The position numbers and the translations under genes are program-made. Of a stretch of DNA of 64,000 bases, positions 25,899 to 35,075 are shown piece after piece. The notes under the pieces are model-generated. The model was given only the letters and a program-made list of their open reading frames with translations. It did not search any database and was not told the DNA's origin. Position 1 is the first letter of the stretch, and every line of letters begins with the position of its first letter. This stretch comes from Nostoc sp. UHCC 0926 (GTDB lineage: Bacteria; Cyanobacteriota; Cyanobacteriia; Cyanobacteriales; Nostocaceae): assembly GCF_028623165.1 (NCBI RefSeq), contig NZ_CP117768.1, positions 2,356,001-2,420,000 of the forward strand. Direction: 5' to 3'.

Positions 25899-27710
25899 TC
25901 ATTCCATCAAAATCAAGCGCAGAGGATCTAAACGCACATACCAAGGAAAAGGTTGGTCTTTGATCGTTGCCCATTTTTCTTTGAAGACTTCAGCTTGCAG
26001 ATGGTAATCTTGAGAATTCTTGCCAGCAGAATGTAGTTTGAGAAACAACGTCATTCTATGGGGCGTTTCACTTGTTTGTACTAGCCAACAGGGAAAAGTA
26101 TTTTCCTGTGATGAGTCGTTGGTAAAAATTAACTGATGGGCACGAATGCCGATGTGGGATAATTCGCTCTTGGCTGGTTCAACAACTTGAAGAGTACAAC
26201 CCCAATCAGTCGCTTCTACCTGTTGTGATGACTGGAGAACAATGCGGGAGAAATTTTTACATCCGGTAAGTTGGGCGACACTCACAGTAGCTGGATGCTG
26301 GAAAATATCATGTTTGCTACCATAATGAACCGCTATACCATGCTCCAATACCAACAGATTCGGGCAAATCCGATAAGCTTCTTCCATATTATGGGTGACA
26401 AATAGAGTTACACCTTGGTAGCCAGCTAGAGTTTCTGTCATTTGCTCCTCTAATTGACTACGTAGATGGGTGTCAAGTGCTGAAAACGGCTCATCCAAAA
26501 GCAATGCTTCCGGTTGACTTGCTAATGCTCTTGCTAAGGCTACCCGTTGTTGTTGACCCCCAGAAAGTTGGTGTGGATAGCGATCGCCTAATCCCTGCAA
26601 CTGCATTGCTATTAGTTGCTCCTCTACCTGCACCCGAATACTCCCAGCAGATAGTTTTTTGGGCAAACCGAAAGCGATATTTTGCGTCACACTCATGTGC
26701 GGAAAGAGGGCGTAATTCTGCACTAAAAAACCGATGCGGCGATCGCGACTGGGTAAATTAATCCCTTGTTCCGAATCAAACAGGACTCTACCATTTAAAA
26801 CTATCCGCCCGATTGTAGGCGTTTCTATCCCTGCAAGGCAGCGCAAAATCATACTCTTACCTGCTCCAGAACCCCCTAACAATCCCAAGGGTTGCTCATC
26901 AGTAGTGAAAGCAACTTTTAAATGAAAGCTAGGAAGGATTTTTTCAATGTTGACTAACAATCCACCAGATTCCAGGCTAGAGTGCGGGTTGTAGAGAATT
27001 TCTCCCCCCGCTCCCTGCTCCCTGCTCCCTGCTCCCCCTCCTCCCCTCCTCTTTTCCCTCACTTCTTGCCAGAAGTTGACTGCAATAATTCCAGATAGAG
27101 AAATCACCATAATTGCGATCGCCCAAAACCAAGCTTCATTCATTGCTCCCGCTTCCACAGCAAAATAAATCGCCATTGGAATTGTCTGCGTTTGTCCAGG
27201 AATGTTACCAGCCAGCATCAACGTTGCACCGAATTCTCCCAAAGCACGAGCAAAAGCTAGCATTGTGGCGGCTACAATGCCGGGTAGTGCTAGGGGTAAA
27301 CTGATCCGCCAAAAGATTGTGGCTTCGGTTGCACCAAGAGTTCTGGCTACTCGCAGCAGATTACCATCTATTTGTTCAAAGGCTCCTAGTGCAGTTTTAT
27401 ACATTAAGGGGAAAGAAACTACCATAGCTGCGATCGCTGCACCATACCAAGTAAAGACGATGCTGAAGTCAAAAGCCTGCATGAGTTTCCCTACGGGGCC
27501 ATTTTTGCCAAAAAATAGCAGCAACAAGAAACCGACAACCGTGGGTGGTAAAATCAGGGGCGCAATAAAGATACCCTCAATCAACGATTTACCTTTGCCA
27601 CGATATCCCAGCATCCAGTAGGCAGCAGCAATACCGAAGAAGAAGGTGATAAATGTGGCAAGAAATGAAGTTTTGAGTGATATCCAAAGAGGCGAGAAAT
27701 CCAAGGGCAT
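25899..27710 (-). CDS. modBC: Fused molybdate ABC transporter permease/ATPase (ModBC)
   Basis: A 603-residue fusion for molybdate uptake across the inner membrane. Residues 1-215 are the ModB permease with the EAA-type loop VARTLGATEATIFWRISLPL. Residues about 245-450 are the ModC ATPase: Walker A GGSGAGKSMI, Q-loop LVQNYALFPHM, signature LSGGQQQR, Walker B LLLDEPFSALD. The last 130 residues are a regulatory region in the position of the molbindin-like domain (IGIRAHQLIF). The fused form is known in Anabaena-type cyanobacteria. The linker between the halves (GGGGAGSREQGAGG region) is encoded by a GGGAGCAGGGAG-type tandem repeat at 27003-27060. Molybdenum supply matters for nitrate reductase and nitrogenase. 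The binding-protein gene modA is not in the window. Confidence 0.9.
   Translation of the reverse strand: MPLDFSPLWISLKTSFLATFITFFFGIAAAYWMLGYRGKGKSLIEGIFIAPLILPPTVVGFLLLLFFGKNGPVGKLMQAFDFSIVFTWYGAAIAAMVVSFPLMYKTALGAFEQIDGNLLRVARTLGATEATIFWRISLPLALPGIVAATMLAFARALGEFGATLMLAGNIPGQTQTIPMAIYFAVEAGAMNEAWFWAIAIMVISLSGIIAVNFWQEVREKRRGGGGAGSREQGAGGEILYNPHSSLESGGLLVNIEKILPSFHLKVAFTTDEQPLGLLGGSGAGKSMILRCLAGIETPTIGRIVLNGRVLFDSEQGINLPSRDRRIGFLVQNYALFPHMSVTQNIAFGLPKKLSAGSIRVQVEEQLIAMQLQGLGDRYPHQLSGGQQQRVALARALASQPEALLLDEPFSALDTHLRSQLEEQMTETLAGYQGVTLFVTHNMEEAYRICPNLLVLEHGIAVHYGSKHDIFQHPATVSVAQLTGCKNFSRIVLQSSQQVEATDWGCTLQVVEPAKSELSHIGIRAHQLIFTNDSSQENTFPCWLVQTSETPHRMTLFLKLHSAGKNSQDYHLQAEVFKEKWATIKDQPFPWYVRLDPLRLILME
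27003..27060. repeat. GGGAGCA tandem repeat encoding the ModB-ModC linker
   Basis: On the minus strand there are consecutive GGGAGCA heptamers flanked by G/A-rich sequence; they encode RRGGGGAGSREQGAGG in frame. The repeat type is common between genes in Nostoc-like genomes but here is inside the fused gene. Confidence 0.75.
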
Positions 27711-27834
27711 AGCTGCGGAGGGAAGAATTAGCTCAACTAATCCCTAATTTACCAACTTTAGCTTCAATATGTTGGAAAAAGTTGGTAAATTACCTAACAA
27801 ATATAGCAATTTTGAATCATTTGAAAAATCTGTT

Positions 27835-27895
27835 GTAGGGGCACAGCATTGCTGTGTCCGTAGGGCGTGGTCTATTTACCTGAAAATAGGTGTAA
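27835..27895. repeat. Hairpin repeat TGTAGGGGCACAGC with CGTGGTCTATTTACC tail
   Basis: A hairpin (GGGCACAGCA/TGCTGTGTCC) with the same tail, GCGTGGTCTATTTACCTG, as the 13.15-kb palindrome. It sits in the gap directly downstream of the methyltransferase gene and upstream of modBC. A dispersed repeat; it may also separate transcripts. Confidence 0.65.
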
Positions 27896-28798
27896 TTATT
27901 CCAGTTGAGTGCTGTAGGCACTAAAACCATAAGCCAAAGTTTCTTTTAAAGCATCTGATGGCTTAAGACTTCTGTTAATAGCATTAGCAAAGGGCACTGG
28001 AATTCCTTTAATGGTTTCCGGCAAAATTGCATATTCTTCTGTTGGTTCGACAATGTATTGTGGACACTTAGTTTGTATGCCAGTAGTCACTAACATTTCA
28101 TTGATTTCAGCAGCTGAATATTGCTTGAGATAAACTGGATTTCTCACAAATGGGTTTAGCCTTCTGATAAAATTATGGATAATATGAGAAGGACAAGACT
28201 TGTTGTGAAAGGAATGATTGAAAACAAAAATTCCACCAGGTTTTAGTACGCGAGATATATCAGCCAACAAATTTCTTAATTGTGCATCTGGGATATGCAT
28301 AAAGACGCAGTTAGAAATTACCAAATCTATAGAATTATCTTCTAAAGGCAATATTTCAGCAGAATTGCAAATCAAGTTAAATTCAGCTTCTGGAAAAAAA
28401 TCATATTCTTGTTTAACCTTGATTAACCGCCGCAATAAAGGTTCGGAAATATCAATTCCGTAATATTTCTCACATCTCAGATTTTTCGCTTTAGAGAGAT
28501 GTAAAGGTGCGCGACCATAACCAGAACCAATCTCCAGAATAGAATCAACAGATTTATTCAACGGAAATTTGTTCCAAGTACCTCCAGGTGTGCCAGTTAG
28601 CAGAGTGTAATCTTGTTTAATGGGCGATGTATCTGCAACTTTTTCAATTTTTTGGGAACCATAATATGTTTTACCAATTGCGTCCCATGTTTTTTTATGT
28701 TGAGTATTATTCAATTGTTCATAGTCACTAGGAAAATAAATGCCATCTCGTAATTCAAAGTCATTCAGACTGGATTTTACATTTGCTAATTGAGTCAT
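27896..28798 (-). CDS. SAM-dependent class I methyltransferase
   Basis: A 300-residue methyltransferase. The SAM-binding motif I is SILEIGSGYGRAPLHLS, motif II region is YYGIDISEPLLRRL, then NSAEILPLEDNSIDLVISNC and the VLKPGGIFVFNH motif. The C-terminal part (YLKQYSAAEINEMLVTTGIQ) covers the substrate side. The first 60 residues (FYFPSDYEQLNNTQHKKTWDA-like) precede the Rossmann fold. The substrate is unknown. It stands between modBC and the divergent desaturase-like gene, so no pathway context helps. Confidence 0.83.
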   Translation of the reverse strand: MTQLANVKSSLNDFELRDGIYFPSDYEQLNNTQHKKTWDAIGKTYYGSQKIEKVADTSPIKQDYTLLTGTPGGTWNKFPLNKSVDSILEIGSGYGRAPLHLSKAKNLRCEKYYGIDISEPLLRRLIKVKQEYDFFPEAEFNLICNSAEILPLEDNSIDLVISNCVFMHIPDAQLRNLLADISRVLKPGGIFVFNHSFHNKSCPSHIIHNFIRRLNPFVRNPVYLKQYSAAEINEMLVTTGIQTKCPQYIVEPTEEYAILPETIKGIPVPFANAINRSLKPSDALKETLAYGFSAYSTQLE

Positions 28799-29076
28799 CA
28801 GGATTATTCCTTATGAATAGTTAGTTCTGTTTTCTGTTATACTCTTAACTCAGCATTAACCGCAAGGGATTTTTACTGAACTGCTTCCCCTTAGCCTTTT
28901 TTCAAAGTTTATAGCTGTTTTCAATTCGATGGAATATATATCGTAGGGGCGCACAGCTGGGCTACCAAAGCGCGTATTGCATCCAAAGCAAAATCGCTGT
29001 AATAGCAACCCGTTATCTGATGAGAGCGGCAAGTTCGTATACATTAGTTAATGGACTGCAACAATCGGAGGCTGGG

Positions 29077-30588
29077 ATGGTAGAAGGGTCAGAACAAAAA
29101 CGGGTGGTAGTTGTAGGTGCAGGTTGGGCTGGTTTAGGAGCAACCTACCATTTGGCAAAACAAGGCTATGATGTGACCCTTCTAGAAGCAGGCCCCTATC
29201 CCGGTGGATTGGTGGCAGGTTGGCAAACAGCCGCAGGAAAATCTGTTGAAGCTGGCATTCATGGCTTTTGGTATCCTTACAAAAATATTTTTTCTCTAAT
29301 CAATGAATTAGAAATTAATCCTTTTACTACTTGGACTCGTTCTTCGCAATATTCGCCAGTAGGTTTGGAAGTTGAATCACCGATTTTTCAAAACTTACCG
29401 CGACTCCCCTCCCCACTAGGAACTTTTCTCTACACTCAGTTTAAACGGCTGCCACTAATTGACCGTCTCAGCGCCCTGCCTTTACTTTATGCTGTTGTTG
29501 ATTTTGATAATTCCGATGATGCTTGGCGGCGCTATGACTTTGTAACTGCCCGTGAATTGTTCAAAGACTTTAACGTTTCTTTCCGGCTTTACCGCGAGGC
29601 TTTTGAACCAATGTTATTAGTGGGCTTGTTTGCCCCTGGTGAACAGTGTTCAGCCGCAGCAACTTTAGGGATGCTTTACTTTTTTATTCTGGCTCATCAA
29701 CCAGATTTTGATGTGGTTTGGTGTCGGGGAACTGTCGGGGAAAAGATATTTCGCCCTTGGGTGGAACGGATTGAAAAAGCTGGTGTGCGAGTGTTACCTA
29801 AGCGCCGAGTTACAGACTTAATTGTTGATAGTAATCATCGAACAAAGGGTGTAGTTTGCGGTGATGAAGTTTTTGAAGCAGATGCCGTAATTTTTGCGGT
29901 TGGGATCACGGGTATGAAGAAAATTGTCTCAACTAGTCCTAGTTTACAAAGTCGTGAAGAATTCCGTAATTTGAGCAATTTAGGAGCAATTGATGTTTTA
30001 GCAACACGACTATGGTTTGACCGCAAAATTGATATTCCTCGTCCTTCCAATGCTTGTTTTGGATTCGACGCAACTACAGGTTGGACATTTTTTGATTTGA
30101 ATGCTCTACATGATGAATATCAAAATGAGCCGGGAACAGTAATTGAAGCTGATTTTTATCACGCAAATCAGTTTCTTAGTTTGAGCGATGAGGAGATTTT
30201 ACCAATAGTTCAGGGTTATTTAGCAACTTGTGTGCCAGCGTTTCGGCAGGCAAAGATCATTGATAGCAGTGTAATTCGGCTACCTCAGGCGGTGACTCAC
30301 TTTGCACCTGGTAGCTATCGTTATATGTTGCCCGCTAAGACAAGTTTTGAGAATGTGTTTATGAGTGGGGATTGGATTGTGAACCGTCATGGTTCCTGGT
30401 CACAGGAAAAAGCTTATGTTACTGGTTTGGAGGCGGCGAATTTGGTGGTGTCTTATTTGGGAGAAGGTCAGCCATCTGAGATTTTAGCTGTAGAAGAGGA
30501 TGAAGTGCATATACAAGTGGGGCGATCGCTCAACCAAACTTTGCGTAACTTGGGCAAATCTATCCTACCTGACTTTTGGTTGCCGTAA
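29077..30588 (+). CDS. FAD-dependent carotene-desaturase-like oxidoreductase
   Basis: A flavoprotein of about 503 residues of the phytoene/zeta-carotene desaturase and amine oxidase superfamily. The dinucleotide motif VVVVGAGWAGLGATYHLA, the second GG motif (EAGPYPGGLVAG) and the C-terminal FAD motif VFMSGDWIVNRHGSWSQE with KAYVTGLEAANLV are clear. The substrate is not known; relatives desaturate carotenoids. I chose the ATG at 29077 with GGAGG five bases upstream; an ATG at 29020 in frame gives 19 more residues without a good binding site. It is transcribed alone, upstream of the small DUF6464 gene. Confidence 0.82.
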   Translation: MVEGSEQKRVVVVGAGWAGLGATYHLAKQGYDVTLLEAGPYPGGLVAGWQTAAGKSVEAGIHGFWYPYKNIFSLINELEINPFTTWTRSSQYSPVGLEVESPIFQNLPRLPSPLGTFLYTQFKRLPLIDRLSALPLLYAVVDFDNSDDAWRRYDFVTARELFKDFNVSFRLYREAFEPMLLVGLFAPGEQCSAAATLGMLYFFILAHQPDFDVVWCRGTVGEKIFRPWVERIEKAGVRVLPKRRVTDLIVDSNHRTKGVVCGDEVFEADAVIFAVGITGMKKIVSTSPSLQSREEFRNLSNLGAIDVLATRLWFDRKIDIPRPSNACFGFDATTGWTFFDLNALHDEYQNEPGTVIEADFYHANQFLSLSDEEILPIVQGYLATCVPAFRQAKIIDSSVIRLPQAVTHFAPGSYRYMLPAKTSFENVFMSGDWIVNRHGSWSQEKAYVTGLEAANLVVSYLGEGQPSEILAVEEDEVHIQVGRSLNQTLRNLGKSILPDFWLP

Positions 30589-30695
30589 TCCTTAGGGGCG
30601 CCAAGAGTGAGTCATTAATTGTAATCTAAATTCGGTAAGCTAAAGAAAGCTATTGCGATACCATCCTTATAATGTAAATCAAATCACATAAGCTT

Positions 30696-31058
30696 ATGGA
30701 GCCAGACTCTTTACAAACCGAAGTGATTCTGACGCACCCGCGTGAGTCCCTCGGTAGAGTGCAACTTGATTGGACACCCCAACCCGGAAACTATCTCGAT
30801 TTTCAAGGTAAAACCTATGCGGTTTTAGAGCGCCGCCATCGATACCAACTTAAAGCTGGGCGATACCGTTTGCATAATATTGCCATTTACGTGCAGTCGG
30901 CTAAACGACCATCTGAGAAAAGTTTGGTTGAGGGACGTTGGGTAATTGGTGATGCCACCTGCTGCTACAATGCTCATTCAGAAATTATTCGCTGTGCAGT
31001 CAACCCAGATGGCCCTTGCAAATCTTGTCGCTTTTATGAAAAGTTAGGAGTCATTTAA
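30696..31058 (+). CDS. DUF6464-family small protein
   Basis: A 120-residue protein typical of cyanobacteria. The N-terminal strands (TEVILTHPRESLGRVQLDW, YLDFQGKTYAVLERRHRYQL) are followed by GRWVIGDATCCYNAHSEIIR and a Cys motif DGPCKSCRFYE, where four Cys could bind a metal. The function is not known. Its stop codon directly abuts an ATTTTAG repeat element; the last residues (GVI) are at the boundary. It follows the desaturase-like gene by 107 bp and converges on fmt. Confidence 0.8.
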   Translation: MEPDSLQTEVILTHPRESLGRVQLDWTPQPGNYLDFQGKTYAVLERRHRYQLKAGRYRLHNIAIYVQSAKRPSEKSLVEGRWVIGDATCCYNAHSEIIRCAVNPDGPCKSCRFYEKLGVI

Positions 31059-31145
31059 TTTTAGATTTTAGATTTTAGATTTTTTTAATCCAAAATCCAA
31101 GTTGCGCTTCTAGCGCACCAAAGATGCCACCTAAAATCTAAAATT
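31057..31145. repeat. Inverted ATTTTAG/ATTTTGG repeat element, 89 bp
   Basis: Left end: tandem ATTTTAG heptamers; right end: their complement CTAAAATCTAAAATT. The inside holds AATCCAAAATCCAAG and a short central hairpin around GCGCTTCTAGCGC. Same family as the elements at 38725-38834 and 45570-45772. Confidence 0.75.
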
Positions 31146-31154
31146 GGCAACCCC

Positions 31155-32159
31155 TCAACTGCCTACACCAAAAACTTCTCCCACAGTTAAGCGGGTACCA
31201 TTAACAAAATCCCATCCCGACTGGGGACGTTTACCAGCTAGCTGAACCTCTCGCAACAGCAACAAACCTTCCCCAGTTTGGACGATCACCCCAATTCCTT
31301 TGGCAATGCTCACTACCTCTCCCGGTCTGTCTGATATATTTGACAAATCAGGCAATTTATGAATTAATTCTTGTAATTCTGGTGGTAGCTCGCGATCGCT
31401 TACAGAAGCAAGGGGAGCAGAAGCGGTGATTTTTAACGGGTTGTTACGAAAGGTAGCGGTGCAGTTAGGGTAAAAGCCTTTGATTTGATTGTGTAATTGG
31501 ATAGCGCTTTTTGACCAATCCAAACCATAATCTTGTTTTTGAATCAGAGGGGCATAAGTAGCTGCTAAATTATCTTGGGCAATTGGTTGAATTTCCTGAC
31601 GTTCCAACTTCAACAGAGTTTCCACCAACAAATCCCCACCGATCCCAGCTAGTCTTTCGGCTAAATCTTGGGCATTATCCAGTAATCCGATCGGTGTAGT
31701 GGCTATTTGTAGCATTGCCCCAGTATCCATCCCCACATCCATTAACATGGTTGTGATCCCCGTTTCCCTCTCACCGTTATACAAACACCACTGAATCGGC
31801 GCTGCACCGCGATATTTGGGTAAAATCGAGCCGTGCACATTAATGCAGCCCAACTTTGGTATATTTAGGATTTTTGACGATAATATCTGTCCGTATGCAA
31901 CAACAACAAACACATCTGCGTCTAATTGTTTGAGTTGGGTTAAAGTTTCAGTGTCTTTTTTCACCCGTTCGGGTTGCCATACTGGTAAGTTGTGAGCAGT
32001 AGCGATCGCTTTTACAGGTGTTGGCGTAAGTTTATTTCCGCGTTCCCGGCGTTTATCTGGTTGGGTGACAATTGCCAACACGTCAAATTCTGAATGATTC
32101 AATAACTTTTCCAACGTGGGCACAGCAAACTGTGGTGTACCAAAGAATACAATTTTCAT
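31155..32159 (-). CDS. fmt: Methionyl-tRNA formyltransferase
   Basis: Fmt formylates initiator Met-tRNA using 10-formyl-tetrahydrofolate. It is 334 residues, the usual length. The N-terminal domain has [17 protein letters not shown], the folate/formyl-site [16 protein letters not shown] and [12 protein letters not shown]; Asn106-type and His/Asp catalytic positions are in the [10 protein letters not shown] and [13 protein letters not shown] segments. The C-terminal domain for tRNA contact ends [13 protein letters not shown]. Start ATG at 32157-32159. No def gene is adjacent. It converges with the DUF6464 gene across the repeat element. Confidence 0.95.
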   Translation of the reverse strand: MKIVFFGTPQFAVPTLEKLLNHSEFDVLAIVTQPDKRRERGNKLTPTPVKAIATAHNLPVWQPERVKKDTETLTQLKQLDADVFVVVAYGQILSSKILNIPKLGCINVHGSILPKYRGAAPIQWCLYNGERETGITTMLMDVGMDTGAMLQIATTPIGLLDNAQDLAERLAGIGGDLLVETLLKLERQEIQPIAQDNLAATYAPLIQKQDYGLDWSKSAIQLHNQIKGFYPNCTATFRNNPLKITASAPLASVSDRELPPELQELIHKLPDLSNISDRPGEVVSIAKGIGVIVQTGEGLLLLREVQLAGKRPQSGWDFVNGTRLTVGEVFGVGS

Positions 32160-33017
32160 TAATAATTTAGTTGTTAATCGTTAGTCATTAGTTAATGGTA
32201 AATAATATCGGCTGTTTGGTGATAGAATATTTTCGTATTGGTGAAACCAAAGGCTGCAAGATTTAACTTAATAGTTAAGTTGACAAGTGTTACAGCTAGT
32301 ATAAGCTGCATCTGCCTTTAGTGAGCCTCATCGTTTAGTGGTGTATCGTCACGAGCCGCTAGAGCATCTACCGAGTAAATTTTCTTGTGTTCCCGATTAT
32401 TTTTCCCAAATTGGCGTTAAATACAGTTGAGTTTCTAAAAAACTATTGCTTGTTTTAGCTATTTTTGTAGTTGAGATTGCAATTTATAACTTTGGGTTGC
32501 TGACAGCAGTATTTTCTGAGTATGATGTATTATGCATCGGCTTTGCCAGGTTTTCACGTAACGCCTCATGTTTACCATTATCAGGGTTTGCGCTGTTATA
32601 TTTAGTGTGTAGCCTGGCTTCTTTGCTGCGTAATAGCGATCGCTATTATGATCCCCAATAGCCGAGTTATCTCATTCTTAATTGCCAGCGTCATCGCCTA
32701 AGCTATACCCGGAATATCCCTTAACCAATACCTGTTTTTGGTGTGGTTGGGTATAGGAACTGCAACACTCTATATCGTGTAGTAATTACTGAGTTTTCAG
32801 CATATTTACTATACTCACATATTTTTGCCAAAAAAACTACTACCTGAGTAAAAAAGGTGTAAACAATGATACTTAATTTTTGTCAAACTCTCCAAACTTT
32901 GAAGAAAATATTTCGTCAAAGCTTTTAGTTTCTTGTTATACATATAATTACCGCCTGCCCCATTGCTGCATAGGTATTGCTTCTCACATAGCAACCGCCC
33001 CTCTAGAGAGTCTACAA
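32160..33017. other. Long non-coding stretch with a decayed membrane-protein trace
   Basis: No intact gene. On the plus strand, 32446-32782 contains hydrophobic frames that look like a broken membrane protein: SGFALLYLVCSLASLLRNS in one frame, then, after a shift, SRVISFLIASVIA, a stop and ISLNQYLFLVWLGIGTATLY. The parts may once have been one gene, but I cannot name it. The rest is AT-rich and likely holds the promoter of the following exported-protein gene. Confidence 0.4.
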
Positions 33018-34337
33018 ATGCTTAAACCCCTTTTGCTATCAGGATGGTTCCGCGTACAACCATTTCTGAATTACGTTGTCGTTGTGATACTGATTGCACC
33101 TTTGCTAGCGGCGTCAGGTAACTCGACCCCAGTCAGATCCGAAGTAGCTAAACTAACACAGATAACTGGAAATTCTGACTCTGTGTCAAAGAAAATAGCT
33201 GTAGTTGGGGAACCTGATATAGCTAAAATATTAAAAACAGATCAAATCAACTCTTTAACAGAAGAATTTGACTCTGTGCCAACACAAAGTACTGCTGTTC
33301 AGGAACCGCAAGTATTACCAGCGGATAAAATTGAGTCTTTAGCTCAAGTAGATAGTTCTGTATCAAACAGTGATTTAACTGTTCCTGATAGTTTGGCAGC
33401 AGTTGAACTCGCACCGTTAACAAATGTTCCTGTTAGTCAACTTAATTTAATCCGAAAACTCAAAGCTGCTAATATCAAGTCTTTGAAAGGGAAAGAAAAT
33501 TCTCTTTCTAGAGAAAAATCTTTTACTGAATCATTGACAGCAACTCAAGTTGCACCAACTCTTAGAGCACAACCAACTACAACGACGGAAATACCTGTTG
33601 TTGAACCAGTTGAGGAGTCCCAAGCAGAACAAATAGATCCCATAGGTAGTCCTCATCCTATTCCTTGGAAATGGATTACAGCTACTCAAGAGGCAATTAG
33701 TTCTAAAGGTGGTTCGGGAGTGCGTCACTACCGCAGCGTACCCGTGGTTTCTCCAGATGGTAAATATGCTGTTTATAGCCGGGTACAACTGGAGGTAAAA
33801 TCCCAAATGTACAACAGCCGTGTTACCAGCGTTCTGTTTGTCCAAGATATGCAAACTAAGAAGTTGTGGGTGATGGCTTCAACTACTCCTGTTAGTGATC
33901 CTTTATTAAAGATAAAGGCTGTAAAGGCAGCGTCGTCAGAAGAAAGTGATCCGAATGGTCAAATTGGGGTATTAGTTCCAGTTAGTTGGTCGGAAAAAGG
34001 CGATCGCTTCTTAGCACGCAAGTTTGAAGGTATATTTAACACAGGTGATTCCACAGATAGCGCAGTGATTTGGGATCGGCAAAAAAATCACGCTAACACG
34101 GTTTCTCCTGTTAATCAGGAAGAAGATCATGAAAAAATTGCAGTGTTGTTAGGTTGGAGTAAAAGCCAACCGGATAATGTGCTATTTCGTGCGGGTGAAT
34201 TGGGCGAGGAAAACTGGCCATTAATGCAAGTTGCTAATGATGGTAAAACTGTCACTACAACAAACGATGATCAGCCGATTACTTTTGGTAAAAAGGTTAC
34301 AGAAATTTGGGCAGGGCCACAAGTAGCGTACCGATAG
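33018..34337 (+). CDS. Exported or membrane-anchored protein of unknown function
   Basis: A 439-residue protein from the ATG at 33018; an earlier TTG at 32880 would add 46 unlikely residues. Its first 35 residues form a signal-type or anchor segment (PFLNYVVVVILIAPLLAASG). A long low-complexity region (about 40-200, VPTQSTAVQEPQVLPADK, SVSNSDLTVPDSLAAVEL) follows. The C-terminal half (about 210-439) is folded-looking: IPWKWITATQEAISSKGGSG, SVPVVSPDGKYAVYSRVQLE and VLFVQDMQTKKLWVMAST suggest a beta-propeller-like or TolB-like blade unit. The function is unknown. A perfect terminator follows at 34358. Confidence 0.7.
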   Translation: MLKPLLLSGWFRVQPFLNYVVVVILIAPLLAASGNSTPVRSEVAKLTQITGNSDSVSKKIAVVGEPDIAKILKTDQINSLTEEFDSVPTQSTAVQEPQVLPADKIESLAQVDSSVSNSDLTVPDSLAAVELAPLTNVPVSQLNLIRKLKAANIKSLKGKENSLSREKSFTESLTATQVAPTLRAQPTTTTEIPVVEPVEESQAEQIDPIGSPHPIPWKWITATQEAISSKGGSGVRHYRSVPVVSPDGKYAVYSRVQLEVKSQMYNSRVTSVLFVQDMQTKKLWVMASTTPVSDPLLKIKAVKAASSEESDPNGQIGVLVPVSWSEKGDRFLARKFEGIFNTGDSTDSAVIWDRQKNHANTVSPVNQEEDHEKIAVLLGWSKSQPDNVLFRAGELGEENWPLMQVANDGKTVTTTNDDQPITFGKKVTEIWAGPQVAYR

Positions 34338-34357
34338 TTTATTAAAAATCTTATATC

Positions 34358-34394
34358 CTCCCGTTGTCGTCACTGCTGACAACGGGAGATTTTT
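34358..34394 (+). terminator. Rho-independent terminator after the exported-protein gene
   Basis: A perfect 11-bp stem, CTCCCGTTGTC and its complement GACAACGGGAG, around a nine-base loop, followed directly by ATTTTT. It is 20 bp beyond the stop codon at 34337. Confidence 0.85.
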
Positions 34395-34634
34395 AGCGTT
34401 GCCTAAAATAGGGATGATTCTTGTGGGGTGGGCATCCTACCACTAGTGTCAACATTATGGTGCGGGGACTGGCATAAAATTTGACTCTTCAAAATTTTTC
34501 AAACACCCTCTTAGACTATAGACCCTGTAATCCACAGCTTACAATGTTTTTGACCCCAATTAGTCAGAATTGCTTGACCAGGTTTTTTGAAAATTTTAGT
34601 TTATCAATTTCTGTTATGTTACGATAAGAGCATC

Positions 34635-34661
34635 AACCTGTACAGACTTTGTGTACAGGTT
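34635..34661. promoter_or_regulatory. Inverted repeat with two TGTACA cores, candidate toxin-antitoxin operator
   Basis: Arms AACCTGTACA and TGTACAGGTT are separated by seven bases and lie 55-80 bp before the antitoxin start. TGTACA hexamers are known as the core of the E. coli yefM-yoeB operator bound by the YefM-YoeB complex, so autoregulation of this pair is a reasonable reading. Confidence 0.65.
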
Positions 34662-34715
34662 AAGCGAGAATGTACTTAATTCCATTTACAAGTAAAAACG
34701 GAACTTTTGATACTT

Positions 34716-35075
34716 ATGGTTTCTGCTAGTTATACTTACACACAAGCACGAGAAAAGCTGTCTGAACTGTGCCAGAAAGTTACTTCAGAACGCGATTTTG
34801 TAATCATTACACGTCGTAATGCTGAAAATGTAGCTTTAATACCTGTTGATGAACTTTCTAGTATTCTAGAAACTGCTCATCTTTTACGTTCTCCCCGTAA
34901 CGCTGAACGTTTGCTAACAGCTTTAAATCGAGCTAAATCAGGAGTTGTGAAATCTCAAAGCTTGGATGATCTTAGTAAGGAGTTAGGATTTGACCAAAAA
35001 GAAGAACCTCAAAAACCAATCAAAACAAGAAATTCCAGCAACTCCAAAGCAAAGAAAAACAGTATTTCAACCTGA
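34716..35075 (+). CDS. Phd/YefM-family antitoxin
   Basis: A 119-residue antitoxin from the ATG at 34716 (an in-frame TTG lies nine bases upstream). The N-terminal DNA-binding/dimer domain is YTYTQAREKLSELCQKVTSE and VIITRRNAENVALIPVDELS, a clear YefM pattern. The C-terminal part (LRSPRNAERLLTALNRAKSG) should wrap the toxin. The tail (EEPQKPIKTRNSSNSKAKKN) is basic and longer than usual, and its DNA overlaps the toxin gene by 86 bp in another frame. The pair is probably autoregulated through the TGTACA repeat upstream. Confidence 0.85.
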   Translation: MVSASYTYTQAREKLSELCQKVTSERDFVIITRRNAENVALIPVDELSSILETAHLLRSPRNAERLLTALNRAKSGVVKSQSLDDLSKELGFDQKEEPQKPIKTRNSSNSKAKKNSIST

